A stretch of DNA of 64,000 nt from Bugula neritina (lineage: Eukaryota; Bryozoa; Gymnolaemata; Cheilostomatida; Bugulidae): positions 12,527,818 to 12,591,817 of the forward strand of contig OZ037772.1 in assembly GCA_964035545.1 (NCBI GenBank), given 5' to 3'. Shown one piece after another: positions 1 to 12,800 of this stretch (position 1 is its first letter; each line of letters begins with the position of its first letter). The notes under the pieces were generated by a model. That model saw only the letters and a program-made list of their open reading frames with translations. It made no database searches and was not told the origin of the DNA. A program made the position numbers and the translations under genes.

Positions 1-226
1 AGAGTCCACAAGAACAACAACAATACTAGCAAAGACAGATTTGTACATTTTGCTGACCATAGCAGATCCTAGAGATGAAGTTTATTGAAAAAATGAGATT
101 CATAATTTGAAATAGCGTCCCTTTTTATACTATTATGATGTAACACTGACAAGCACTTGCTCATACAACTTGTTATACATGTCACCAAGCATACTATAAC
201 ATGGATTATATTAAAACTAGACTCAC
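1..226. other. Intron of chitin synthase at left edge
   Basis: A clean donor (GTGAGT on the minus strand, 221-226) ends the last visible chitin synthase exon. An acceptor-like TCTCTAG near 70 is followed by a stretch open to the window edge in the right phase. Its translation does not resemble the chitin synthase catalytic region, so I treat it as intron. Confidence 0.5.
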
Positions 227-3200
227 CTGTCCCTTCACTCGCACTATATAAGGAAGCAGTTGTCTTCTCCAGAATTTCTAAGAATTCCGTCACAAATTTA
301 TTCACAGTTCTGTCTCCGTTTTCACTCCATTCCATGGCATCATCGAACATAATGTGAGTTTCATATTCAAAGAAATCTGGGTCAGTGATGTGATTGGTTG
401 AGGTAGAAAGTAGGTCAATAGTTTGCTGCTTAGCGCACTGATACTCGTCCAGTCTGAGGATTGCAAACAAAATCATATTTTATCACTTTGATTTTCAGGC
501 TTCTACATAATGGTCTAAGTTATTTCTTTATTTTCTAAGAAAATTTAGCAGCTATTTCTCATTATTTATATATTACTGTTATTATTTATTTATTACTGTT
601 ATTATTTATTAATTATTTCTTATTATTTATTTATTACTCATTATTTATTGATGATAAAACTCACTTCAAAACAGAAGCTAGAAACTGTTTCATTTCTTCT
701 TCGTTTTCGTGCCAAAGAGTTGCACAGAGATACACTTTTGGAGTTACCATCTCTCCTTCACCCAGTTCACTAGTATTCCCACAGTGGGAAGGGAGTGCAG
801 ACGTGTTGCATGACCTTTGAGAGTTGTCTGCTCTAAAGCTCAATGAGGAATACACATAGCTGTGAGCTGTCCACACATGAAAGTTACTGTAAGAAGAAAT
901 AGAGGTCATAATTAGCTCAGGGAGCTCTGTTGTCTGCATTGAGCTCTTCAGCCTTACTCAACATGTGTTAGCACTTGCCACTCAGTGTAGAGGTCATGAA
1001 AGTCTAATGTTACTAAGTACTGTAAATCCTATTCAATGAATTATATCCAAAATTATTTTATAATACAACATTTTTAACTAATATTTTCTGTCACACCTTA
1101 GTATTTTAATTATTGCTAGAAACATGAGATTTAATTGGTTGAGCTGAACAAAGACAGGTGTGAGTTTCAGCTTCTCTAGTGACACAGGCACAAAACCTTG
1201 CCCTGAAAATAATATTCTTATAAACTATCCACTAAAATAACTTTAGTAGCAAAAAAGAATGGCTTAAACAGTCTCATTATAAGTTTTCAGGGAAACTGGA
1301 ACTATATAACAACTATTGTCTTTGTCAACTTGGAAAACTTGAAAAAAAAACATAAAACCTATCAACCGATCACTAAATAATTGTTAAAACTCTGACCTGA
1401 AACTGTCATGGCTGACATCCATATGTGTCAAGGTCACGTGCGACCAAAACCAGCAGAGTAAGAATATGACGAGGCTAATGCCTAGAGGAAGTCCTTCACC
1501 CAAAGAGATGCTGAAGTGACATTGAGTGTCGCTAGTCAAGGACAAACAGAGGTCAGACTTGTAAACTAGTGAGAGAAGCTGAGCAGCTACAAAGGTGAAG
1601 GTCGGGGTCAAAGTTACGGCAGCAAGTGTAACCTACAAGGAAAAGAAAACACAGAAGTTATGCATCAATTTATTTTCCTTTGCCAAAAAAGTTAAAATCC
1701 AGTCAACATAATTCAAGGCTGTTTAAGTATAATATGCTAGCAAACAAGCTGCTATAACATGATAACTCAGGTTTAAAAGTCAAGTCCTAATAACTTGAGT
1801 CTAAATGTTAAGTTTTAATAACTCAAGTTCGAAGATAAAGTCCTAGTGTGAAATATTTATACTTTATTCCCAACAAACAAATAAAATTGTTTGAATAAAG
1901 ACACAACTTACTTTATTGAGTTTGCACAGATTTGTAATATAAACTATGAGGCAAAGTAGGGGTGGTGCTGCACACAAAACAACAGCAGATATCCAAATGT
2001 AAGCTGGAACAGAGGCTATGGGAGTGGTCGTGTCCAGATATGTCCAGCAACAAGCCGCAAAAAAAATCTAAAACAAATTATATATTGCTTCCTTCATAAA
2101 GATTGTTAAAAAAGTAGAAAAAAAAGACATATTTGTTTGACTCGTTATTGTTTGATCACTATAGACTATTGGATTATTGAAACTCAATAGCTTAAGCTTT
2201 AAGCAGTCTAAAGCAGTTTATTAGATCTCATGCTAAGTTAAATGGTGATCTGCGATATATGATATACACATATCACAATTTTTAGAGTTCATCTTTATTT
2301 TGGAGTTATCATCTATACATATTCTACACTATGTTCTCTCCAATACGATTGTACAGCAGTGACTGAGAAGACTTGCAGTAAAACAGACCTTGTAGAAAGA
2401 GTTGAACAGCTGCTGTGTGTTCCTAACATTAGGTGAGTTGTGGGCAGCTCTGGAGGTGATATACTGGGAGAGTGTACAGCAAAGTAACACCACCATTGGT
2501 AGATATATCAAGGAGCAATCTACAGTATGATGAAGAGTGTTATCTACAGTAATTATAAAATATCCTAGCTATATAATGTAGTATAAATGTCTCTCAGAGT
2601 GTTAACTGCAGAAAATACAACAAGTAGCTAAATAAATGGCAGCATAAAATAGCAAATAACAGAGTGAAATCTGTATTCTGCAGCACATACAATCTTTACA
2701 TGATGCAAACTGCAACATAAAAAGTGTAATCTACTGCAGAAATCTAAGAACAGAGTCACAAAAATAGAACATGAAATACATGCCATTGTATCGATAGTAG
2801 AGTTGGGTGGAGACGTAGAAAGACGTCCCAAACTGTATAACGGCAGCTACAGAGTTCCTGTCTAAAGTGAAGCTGCCGCCAGTTGCTATCTGGTGGAGAT
2901 TTGGGAGGCAGCTGACAGCTGTGAATAACAAAATACTCTCAATGACTTCTAGATTCGGCAGTATATACTCTGATAGTAAATACAGAGCAGAGAGATCAAG
3001 GACTACTGGTAGAGCCAGCTACAAATAAATAAAATATAGTTGCCAGATAACCATTTGCAATAGACCATGACGTAATAGTGTGATTCCCTTCTGTCATTGC
3101 GCCAGGGTTGCGTTACAGTCAAACTTAATAAATTATTATAAATAATATTATATTATAATTTGAGAGTTATGGAACTTGAGATTTCACAGTGGTATTGTAT

Positions 3201-4758
3201 GGTTTCTCTTCAGAGATATTTATTTAAGTTGATATATTTTTAATGTGAGAAATAACGACGCGTCATTTAATTATGCTGTTATGATAGTTCAGTCCCACTG
3301 CTGGTAGAACACAACTCCTCATACATGTAATACCAACTACAATACAATATCTTTATAAACTAGTAACTAACTACAGCCACGGTATGAAGAGAAATAGTCT
3401 TGAATAGTTTCTTGCAGGTAGCTCCATATATTAGATAAGGTAGAGCTAGCAGAGAGGGAAGTATATATGACATCAGCACCATTAGTCTAGAAGCTGTCTT
3501 CTCCTGTATAATTAGAAATGAAATTATAGAGATTAACTGAAGGCTAATAATTCAAACAAGAGCAAGATTTGACAGCTAGCTTATTAAATGGTGCAAATAA
3601 AACAAAAAAGTAATGTTCAAAAATTATAAACATTAGAATATGAATTAATTAATGCTCAACTGTGACCTCTTGACCTATGAACCATGACCTCGTGCTCTAT
3701 TTATCTTTTTGTAACTCATATAAGTATATTGTTGTTAAAAACTTCAAATAGTTTATTTTCTCAAATGTCAGCTTCATCGAACAAGGAAAGTTATTAAAAC
3801 TTATTTAGGCTAAAGACCAGTCTCAGACTTTGTATAAAACATTTTGATTGGTCCAACACACCTCTGAGCCCCTCTTGGGAGTTGTCAGCACTATAACAGA
3901 CATCTGCAAGCTAGACACTGCTGCCAATGATACTATAAATAGAACTGTGGCAGCGCAGAGTCTAAGAACAGAGGATATGACATCACAAGGCGTGTAGAAC
4001 ACCTTCCTGCTGGTGAATGAGTCATCTTTTATGTCGTCCTCAACAAACGCATCCCAGAAGTGTTTTCTGTGAAAAATTAAAGATGGTGTTCAAGATAAAT
4101 AATAATATAATAATATATAATGTATATAATAATATAATATAATATAGTAATATTTAAAATGCATATATATAATATACTGTATAATGTGATAATATGAAAA
4201 AATAATATTCAGTTTAGTGCAGCCTTGTAGATGGTATGAAATAGTTATATATAATATATTCTCATATATAGTATAGTTATACCCCAGGTTACCTTGCATT
4301 GTGGGGGATCTCATCATTGGTGTCACCAAACCCTTGCATCTCGGAGGTAGCTTTACCAGTGCCTTTATCTGTATAAATATAAATGTGTACATATCATATA
4401 CAAATATACACACACAAACACCGCATGTACAATATAATAAGACTATAAATACCTGTTGTATTAGACATCATACTAAAGGTTTCATCTTTACACATGTTAC
4501 TCCGTGTCTGACTGGGCCTTGTGGAGAGGCTGTTACAGCACCCCAACTCCAAGCTGCTACCTTCTTTTGAAGAACTTCTGCTATATAAGGGCTTCTTCTG
4601 GTCTTCCAAGGAAACCTGCATGATACAGTAATAACTTTATATAATATATTATGCTTTGCATGTTTTTGGTCAGATATATACAATAGAGTCTAGACTTTAG
4701 CATGAAGGTCAACACTTAAACTATCTTAGTACAGTAAGTAAGTAAGTAAGTAAGTAAA

Positions 4759-4814
<56 letters not shown>

Positions 4815-4938
4815 TAAGTAAGTAAATAGGTAAGTAAGTAGCTAGTCTACTTACTTGCCGGTGAGAAGAGAACAGCGTTACTGGAACTTCATATTTTTCA
4901 TCTGAAAATTCACAGCCTAGTGAGGGCGTTGCTGGCAT
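227..4938 (-). CDS. CHS: Animal-type chitin synthase, N-terminal half (partial, runs off left edge)
   Basis: Chitin synthases are multi-pass plasma-membrane family-2 glycosyltransferases that polymerise UDP-GlcNAc into chitin. Coding exons in transcript order: 4855-4938, 4453-4615, 4293-4368, 3862-4066, 3375-3503, 2760-3018, 2389-2519, 1912-2067, 1397-1632, 665-886, 227-453; all phases agree (629 codons so far). The N-terminus is polar and cytosolic-looking. Exons 4-9 encode successive hydrophobic segments, such as VLFIVSLAAVSSL and GISLVIFLLCWFW. Exons 10-11 enter the glycosyltransferase region with the family signature TPKVYLCATLWHENEEEM, then LDEYQCAK and DPDFFEYETHIMFDDAMEW. The EDR and QRRRW catalytic motifs must lie left of base 1. 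The start is the first ATG in exon 1, whose upstream acceptor is at 4950-4951. The donor after exon 6 (TTTTT|GTGACT) is weak, so that junction is the least certain. Confidence 0.9.
4734..4840. repeat. GTAA tetranucleotide microsatellite
   Basis: About 27 copies of GTAA with occasional AAAT interruptions. It lies in chitin synthase intron 1, about 15 bases inside the intron from the exon 1 donor at 4853-4854. On the transcribed minus strand it reads TTAC repeats. Confidence 0.95.
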
Positions 4939-5199
4939 CCCTTCGCTTTCTGTAAAAAGACACTGAAAGATCCTGAGCTACCATGTGATGAGAAGGCAAC
5001 TCTTATCAGCAGTCGAGTGGCTATAAAAATATTGCATGATTCTCAGTGACCCAACTTACGCATAGTTGTGCTGAGAGCTCAAATATATTTAGTTACGGAA
5101 ATGAATTATGGTAGCCATATGACATCGGCGGCAGGCAGCATATGTTGTGGCTGTTGGTTATTTAGTTCTGTTCATACATATAAATATAAGAACACTTAC

Positions 5200-5227
5200 T
5201 CTCCTGTTTAGTAGCTTCATTACAGCG
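5200..5227 (-). other. Possible noncoding leader exon of chitin synthase
   Basis: A good 5' splice site on the minus strand (AGGAGA|GTAAGTG, GT at 5199-5198) lies upstream of the first coding exon, which itself begins with an acceptor (TTTTTACAG). A leader exon must therefore exist, and this donor is the nearest strong one. The short ATG frame in it (MKLLNRR) cannot join exon 1 in phase, so it would be untranslated or a small upstream ORF. The 5' limit is unknown. Confidence 0.3.
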
Positions 5228-5250
5228 TTGAACATGACCTGTCAAAATCT

Positions 5251-5470
5251 GTCAGTGGATAACTGACACATATACCTGAAATAATCTGTCTCACCAACCT
5301 GCTGATATGTGTCAGTCTATACCTGACATTCTGTCTATATTTGTATCACCAACCTACTGATCTGTGTCAGTTTATAACTGACAACTTGTATCAATAACCT
5401 GTTGATATATGTCAGTCTATATCTGACAATCTATGTATATTTTTATCACCAACCTGTTGATATGTGTCCC
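5251..5470. repeat. Degenerate tandem repeats, each with a short palindrome
   Basis: Four imperfect copies, with GTCAG at 5251, 5311, 5366 and 5411, each contain a TGTCAGT...ACTGACA inverted repeat around a 4-6 base spacer. Copies share flanks of the type CACCAACCTGCTGATATGTG. They sit just upstream of the chitin synthase 5' end. Confidence 0.75.
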
Positions 5471-6238
5471 TGTATTTCTAAACAGCCTGCAAGTTGTACC
5501 CATGAGAAACAGTGTGCCCCATAATTAAATGATTAAAGCTAATAAATAACTGGAAACTAGGAATTAGAGATGTAACAAGTAAAAATTGAACATTTCAGAC
5601 AGTAAATTCCCAAATACTTACCTGTTGGAATATACTAACCACTCAGCAAAAATATTGTAGAATGTAGATAGTATGCACTGATCTACTGCTTATATTTTCT
5701 ATCAGTAATAAGCCTTCTCTGAAGCGAAATACTTGCTAATTTTTTTTTACCTGACAGCCTGCCGAATGTGAGAAAGTTGAATAATCAACAGAAACAAATT
5801 GAATCTGTCAATGCGCTAACTTAGCAGGTTTGTGTCCTGTACTTAGTCAGCAGATATTTGGGTAGTCACAGTAGACCTCCATTTTGAGAGATAAGGTGTT
5901 ACATCATAACACTTGTCCTTGCTAGTCACTCCTGAGAAGAAGTGAAGGAGACTTAACAAGTGCTTCTGTTGCAGTGTCTTTCATTTTATTGTCATCAAAC
6001 AGTTTGGTGGCTTGCAGTGTAAATAATGTAATGCTATAGCGGCTGGTAGACAACTTCGAAGGTGAAGGTCACCTTATATTCTTTCCATGTGCAGAGTTGG
6101 AAGTTTATCATATGAGGTCAGTTAAAATCAGAATCATTATTATCTATTGGAGAACTTTGAGTTGGAATTCAATTAGATTTTAATGGGATAAACCATGTGG
6201 AGTGGACATATATAATAAAATGATGGACCATACCAACC
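5471..6238. other. Intergenic, no gene seen
   Basis: This AT-rich stretch separates the 5' side of the chitin synthase from the 3' flank of CASC3. I see no exon with credible splice sites or a recognisable protein. It should hold the chitin synthase promoter, but no clear core element stands out. Confidence 0.5.
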
Positions 6239-6569
6239 GACTGGCCTGATAGACTGGCCTGATAGAGTGGTCTGATAGAGTGGTCTGATAGACTGGCCTG
6301 ATAGAGTGGCCTGATGGACTGGCCTGATAGAGTGGCCTGATAGACTGGCCTGATGGACTGGCCTGATAGACTGGCCTGATAGAGTGGCCTGATGGACTGG
6401 TCTGATAGAGTGGTCTGATAGACTGGCCTGATAGAGTGGCCTGATGGACTGGCCTGATAGAGTGGCCTGATAGACTGGCCTGATGGACTGGCCTGATAGA
6501 CTGGCCTGATAGAGTGGCCTGATGGACTGGCCTGATAGAGTGGCCTGATGGACTGGCCTGATAGAGTGG
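6239..6569. repeat. 13-bp minisatellite downstream of CASC3
   Basis: About 25 copies of a 13-base unit of the type CTGGCCTGATAGA, with GAGTGG and GATGGACTGG variants in a mosaic order. It starts within about 50 bases beyond the predicted CASC3 poly(A) signal. The open frame across it on the minus strand follows only from a period that is not a multiple of three. Confidence 0.95.
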
Positions 6570-6617
6570 CCACTCTCTAGAATACTATCAACAAGCTATT
6601 GGTTAATATTTAGTAAC

Positions 6618-6623
6618 TTTATT
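6618..6623 (-). promoter_or_regulatory. Poly(A) signal AATAAA for CASC3
   Basis: TTTATT on the plus strand reads AATAAA on the minus strand, about 200 bases after the CASC3 stop codon. It is the first canonical signal downstream of the stop. Confidence 0.6.
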
Positions 6624-6818
6624 CAACAAAATATGAATTTGAAAGAAAATTATTCCCCAATACAGACAAACCAACCAAACTGATGAAACAAGTCGGATTA
6701 AAGTTGCAACAGTCTGTAACTGTAACAACGTAATTGCTCGTCCCCTCCGTTACTGCAAGTACAGTATATGTAATAATACTGTATACAGCACATATATGAC
6801 ACTATATATATATAGTCA

Positions 6819-9800
6819 TTAGTTAGGAGCAGTAATTGTCTTCTCTTCAGAAACACTTTGAGAAATCTTATTGTCTACTTTCAAGTCTCCACCTGGTCCT
6901 GGCACATCCACCTCTGGAGTTTTGGGTTTAGAAACTGGCTCAACGCCTGCAGGACATTCGGTGTTGAGTGGCACATCAGCCTGAAATCAGCAATTAAGAG
7001 ATAATACTACTGCATAGCTCCACCTACTTCAGTGTCTAGCCCCACCTACTTCACTACACAGTCCCACCCACAGTACTGTATAGCTCCACCTACTTCACTA
7101 CACAGTCCCACCCACAGCACTGTATAGCTCCACCTATTTTATTATACAGCTCCACCTACTTTACTACATAGCTCCACCTACTTTACCACATAGCTCCACC
7201 TACTTTACTACACAGCTCCACCTACTTCACTACATAGCTCCACCTACTTCACTGCATAGCTCCACCTACTCCAGTGCATAGCTCCGCCTACTCCACTGCA
7301 TAGCTACATATATTCATTGCCCTAGTCAATACTCATGCTTATAAACTTGCTATTCCGACAGACAAAACTCCAACATATGAACAAGTTTTCACTTACCACT
7401 GCAGGGGATATTTTTCGATCATCACCAGCACCACCAGTATTCTGCATGTCTCCAGGAGTTTCTACCTGTTGTGTACCACCGGGACTATTCTCTTGCAGTG
7501 TTTCACTAGGAGTTTCTACCTGCAGTGTTTCACTAGGACTATTCTCCTGCTGTGTTTCACCAGGACTATCTACCTGCAGTGTTTCACTAGGACTATTCTC
7601 CTGCAGTGTTTCACCAGGACTACTCCCATGCAGTGTTTCACTAGGAGTGTCTACCTGCGGGTTATCACTAGGACTATTTTCCTGCTCATAAGGTACACTC
7701 AAATTCACCGCCTCACTGTCCTTCACCTCCCCCTCCCCATTAGACTGTATCGAATGGCACCCAGTGTCTGCAGTCACTGCTTCGTCTCTAATACGAGAAA
7801 GCAGCTGCGATGTGGCTATGGAGCTTGTATCGGGATCTACAGTTGGTGTATCGACTGTTTCAGGTATTCTGATTGGCTCATTTGTTTTAACAATCGCTCG
7901 CATTGGTTTGGCTTCCGGTTGCCGGGCTAATTCTATTTGAGTGTGAGGGTCTGCTATTGGTTGAACTGTTGCATGGGTTGTTGTCATTGGTTGAGCTAAT
8001 CTATTATGTGTTTCTATTGGTTGTGAAGTACTGCTAGCATCTGTTTTCCTCTCTTCCTCAAGATCATCCTGTTTAGAATCAAATCAGAAGGTTAAGAAAA
8101 CTGGAATCTGAATACAAAATAACGGCATAACAAACATTACTACACACACTACTATACACACTACTATACACATTACTACACACACTACTACAAACATTCA
8201 CCCTAAATATTGACATTGTAAATTCAGCTCCATGTGTGAAGCAAACACAATGCCACACCCACACTGAGCCACACCCACACTGAGCCACACCCACACTGAG
8301 CCACACCCACACTGAGCCACACCCACACTGATCTCTATAAAACTCTCAGCTAGACAGAACTGGAGCTCTCACCTCCGGGGCGACTATAGGTATGACATTC
8401 TTCACCCTAGGTCTGGACTGGGGGGAGGACTTGGCCACCTGAGACTTGGTGTCGTAGTAAACCGGCCCCTGGTTTTCTGCCGTGGGGGTGGGAGAGAAGT
8501 GGTGCGGGGGCGGCTGCTGCTGGGGGTAGAAAGTGGTGCCGGAGTTCTCACTAGTACTGGTTGGAGGCGCGTAGTACGTAGTGCCCTCCATCTGTGGTCT
8601 CTGGGGAGAGGGCTGATAGTACACAGCCCCTCCGATAGGCACTCCTGGCTCCGACACTGACGCAGCACCTGCTGCCACCTGTCAACGTAAAGTCACGACA
8701 ACTACAATGCCAATGTCTCCTAAAAACACTTATTTATATCATTTATATTCTTATATATTCTTCTAAATATTAAGATTTACCTATTTATTACAACCTATCA
8801 TTCTATAAAGGGTGACGAGTAACTCTACGACGTACAAATATCAACAGAATAAGTATGACACAGAATAAGTATGACACAGAATTTATTTGTCAGCTGCACC
8901 AGTCTTCATGCCATAAACTCTCAGCAAGTCTCAAACATTCTAACAGAGAGGGCCGGTTGACTGGGAATCTCCATTCAGTACTCACCGGGGGGACAGGCTG
9001 AGTCATCAGAGGTGCTCTAGGAGCGTACATAGCACCGAGATCCTGGCTGGGGAGAGGAGGAGTGGCAGCCATCTGCTGACCCACTATCTGTGGCGTGGCA
9101 ATCACAGGGTTAGGTACGTAGCTCGCCATCGGGGCCGCAACTCCTGAGTAGAACACATGCAGAGTTAAATAGACAAGTTGCATTATATCCCACGTCTGTG
9201 AGAACATTCGGAGTTACCTTCTCTGTCAGACACACTGCGTGCACATGGATATATTATTGGCTGTGAACTGAAGTATATAAGATAATAAACTATTGACACA
9301 GAAACACATCTTATTAGAGGAAGCAACTCCAAACAGACTCACCTGACGCCATGACAGGATGTGCTGGCTGCTGCATGGCTGACATGATTTGAGGAGCTAT
9401 AGACTGAGGGATTCCTGCTATGACGGGGGGCCTGCTAGCACCCGCAACCATCTGCTGGTTAGACTGAGGCAGGAAGCCTGAAGGAGGAATCAGACGAACT
9501 GCGGCAGAAGAGTTCTGATTGATAAACATCTGAGGAGGGACTACAGCTGTAACCATGCAACACACGCTCTGTACATGAACAGTAAGTCTGTAACCATACA
9601 ACACCAGCTCTGTACAGACACAGTATGTAACCATACAACACACGCTCGGTACAGACACAGTATGTCTGCATATATACGTGTTTAGTTTCTGTTATGTCAT
9701 GTTAAGATAACTCCACACTGAAATATTGACCCATCAGCAAACTTCATTCCTTTGCTTGTCCATAATTAGCAAGAAAACTTACACTGCTTCAACAAATGTG

Positions 9801-12800
9801 TCTGCATAAATATTTTCATATTTCAAGAAGAACTGCTGCACAGGTAATTACCTCAAGACAAAGCATAAAGTCAGCATAAGCTTGTTAGTTCAGTACTGGC
9901 TACAAGTTTGTAGACAAACCGGGAAAACACAAGCTATGCTAAAAATATGCAGTAAATATTTTCCAGTCAACATGTCTCTTACTGGAAATTGTGTTCTCGT
10001 GTGAAACTCGATAGAGAGTAAGCAGAGTGATAAACTTACTGGGTAGTTGAGCGTATGGTGGCTGCATGGGCGGTACACTGGCTACTCCCCCCGCAAACTG
10101 CTGCTGCTGTGGGGCCACAGGCTGAGCTGACGGGGTTTGCTGACCCAACAGTGGGCGGGGCTCTGAAGGGTACGGAGATGGTTTACCTGAAACAGGATGT
10201 GACATAATAAATCTGAGACATCACAATAGTAGTATCAGAGACCATGAGAAAGTATGAGAATTTGAGAGATTATGAGAGAAATGCACCTGAGAGAATACAG
10301 AGTATAAGAGAGAATACAGAGTATAAGAGAGAATACAGAGTATGAGAGAGAATACAGAGTATGAGAGAGAATACAGAGTATAAGAGAGAATACAGAGTAT
10401 GAGAGAGAGTACAGAGCATGAGAGAGAATACAGAGTATGAGAGAGAGTACAGAGTTTGAGAGAGAATACAGAGTATGAGAGAGAATACAGAGTATGAGAG
10501 AGAGTACAGAGTTTGAGAGAGAATACAGAGTATGAGAGAGATTACAGAGTATAAGAGAGAATACAGAGTATGAGAGAGAATACAGAGTATGAGAGAGAAT
10601 ACAGAGTATGAGAGAGAATACAGAGTATGAGAGAGAATACAGAGTATGAGAGAGAATACAGAGTATAAGAAAACACGGGAATGCGTAGCTGTCAGCTGTC
10701 AGTAATACAAATCTCAGCATTATTTTGAGAAGCTGATAACTAAACAAGGTAAGGAGGTAAAACTAAACAGGTTAGAATTGTATCTTCACACGCAGACGTT
10801 ACGCTACGTACCGGCGGCAGAAGTCTGTCTGTCCGACTGTCTCTGGGACGAATACCTCTTAGTCTGAGTCACACCACCCGAAGATTCTACAAACAGACAG
10901 ACAGAGATGAATGACAGAAACCAGACACGCTGTTTCAGCAAAGAGAGATGAACTCATCTCATGGAACTGGTAATGAGAACCTGGTTTAGCAGCAGACACG
11001 ACAGGTGGAGCATTCTGATTGGTCGGTTGCTGTGGACGTTGTTCTACTGGCTTGCTGGGAGGTCTAAACCCTTCAGTGGGTGTTGCTGGGTCCAGTCTAC
11101 AAATATACGACTTCAGGTTTGGAGGAAAAGAGACAACAAGTCTTCATGTACTTACAAGGGCAGAGATACTGAATTTACAAGAAATTAGACATGCGCTACA
11201 AAGAGGACTGCATTGTCTAATTAATTGATTGATTTATTACATATCACAGACATGAAAACATGTTGTGAAATTCAGTGTAAATACTGGCTATAATAAGTAG
11301 ACAAGAACAAAAGTGAACAAAAAGTCAGAACTCTGTTGGAATATTTAAGATACAAGAACATTTAAAGTATTTACAAGGTGTAAAAGCTATCCCTGCCCCC
11401 CCCCCCCCTCCTCTTAATACGCAAGCAGCTGCTCTGGTAATATTCTAGTTAATGCAACTCATCGGCTTCTACTCCTAGACGCGACAGGAAATGCCCCTCA
11501 CCTCGCATCCTGCGACTTCCTCTCCACTGTCTTTGTTCCCCGAGGCTCAACATTCATTGGCTTGTCGAGATTTCTAGCGTCTTGTGACCTCCTCTGTGAT
11601 TGGCTGCTCTCCTGCAATCGCTCTGATTGGTTGATTTCACCGCTCCGAGAAGGCCTTGAGTTATCATATTCAGCATGCTGCCTGCCGCCACCTCTGCCTC
11701 GATTTCCTCTGTAAGGACGACGCCCACCTCGCTGACCCCTGAAGGACCTTGACTCAAAATTAGCAAAATCTCCAAAAGATGGTTTGCTATGACCTCGTCT
11801 ACAAGGTCAAAGGAAGGTTAATAGACAAAAGTCTGCTATCAGCTCCAAGATTGAAAGGACTGCCAGCATATTCCTTAACTATTCAACAATACTCATTAAT
11901 ATCCGGTCTTACCGTCCTCTCTGGGCACGTGCGGCACTGTAAGCACGGGGCGGAGTATCTGGGGGCGTGTCCTTGGATCTGATGTCATATCCGTAGAGCG
12001 CAATCAGCTGATCACGGGACTTGGGAGCCTGAGCCGCCTCGTCAAAGCAGTCGTGGGCCCACTTCTCCTTCTTCTCCATCGCCCAGAGCTTCTTGGACTT
12101 TGGCCTGGCAAGATTGGAGACGCGAGTTTATCAGTTTATCAGTAATCAACTCATATGACAATATACTTATACATTCCCACATCATAAAACAGCGAAACCG
12201 AGTCTAAAATTATTAAGAGTTGTCTTATGCTAATGAGAAGTATACACTGTTAAAATGATATCTAGTTAGTCAATGATACGAGAAACCTCAATGGTTCAGT
12301 CATGTCACAACAGCCAATAGGTACGCTTCTCTCATCAGCTGCTGGTTAATATTAAAACTGCCAAAACTGCCAAGACTGAATTCTGTCAGCTAACTAGTTC
12401 ACCATTATAAAGAGTTACTTCGAACTGTTGGTGAAATTAAATGATCAAAATCATGAAACTGTCATGTAGTGTTGGGGCCAGAAGCTGAAGTTTGAGTAAA
12501 ATCATGATTTAATAAAAATACTACAGCTACGAACTGTTTGTTCCTTTGAAGACATAAAGATGAAAGATGGGGGTGGATATAAGATAGGGGTGGATATAAG
12601 ATAGGGGTGGATATAAGATAGGGGTGGATATAAGATAGGGGTGGATATAGGATAGGGGGTTACGTACGTGTCATTCTCCTCATCCCGGACATCTTTCCCT
12701 GGTGACTGGGTGATGACATCATCAGCACCTGACCGAGAGTCGTGCTCGTAAAATGCTCCTTTCCTACAAGTAGAAAACGGGTTATACAACTCCACATCTA

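Noticed and set aside
1-75. A further chitin synthase exon at the left edge (open in the correct phase after a TCTCTAG acceptor)
   Set aside because: The translation shows none of the residues expected in the chitin synthase region following exon 11, so chance openness is more likely.
6169-6573. 134-residue minus-strand open frame with SGHSIRPVYQASP repeats
   Set aside because: Translation of the 13-bp minisatellite beyond the CASC3 poly(A) signal; no splice or start context.
7335-7930. Plus-strand open frames of 118 and 153 residues opposite CASC3 exon 13
   Set aside because: Antisense shadows of a coding repeat whose minus-strand frame fits the CASC3 exon chain in phase.
10235-10747. 170-residue minus-strand open frame rich in Ser-Leu-Ile-Cys
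   Set aside because: Lies entirely in the intronic 19-bp GAGAGAATACAGAG array of CASC3.
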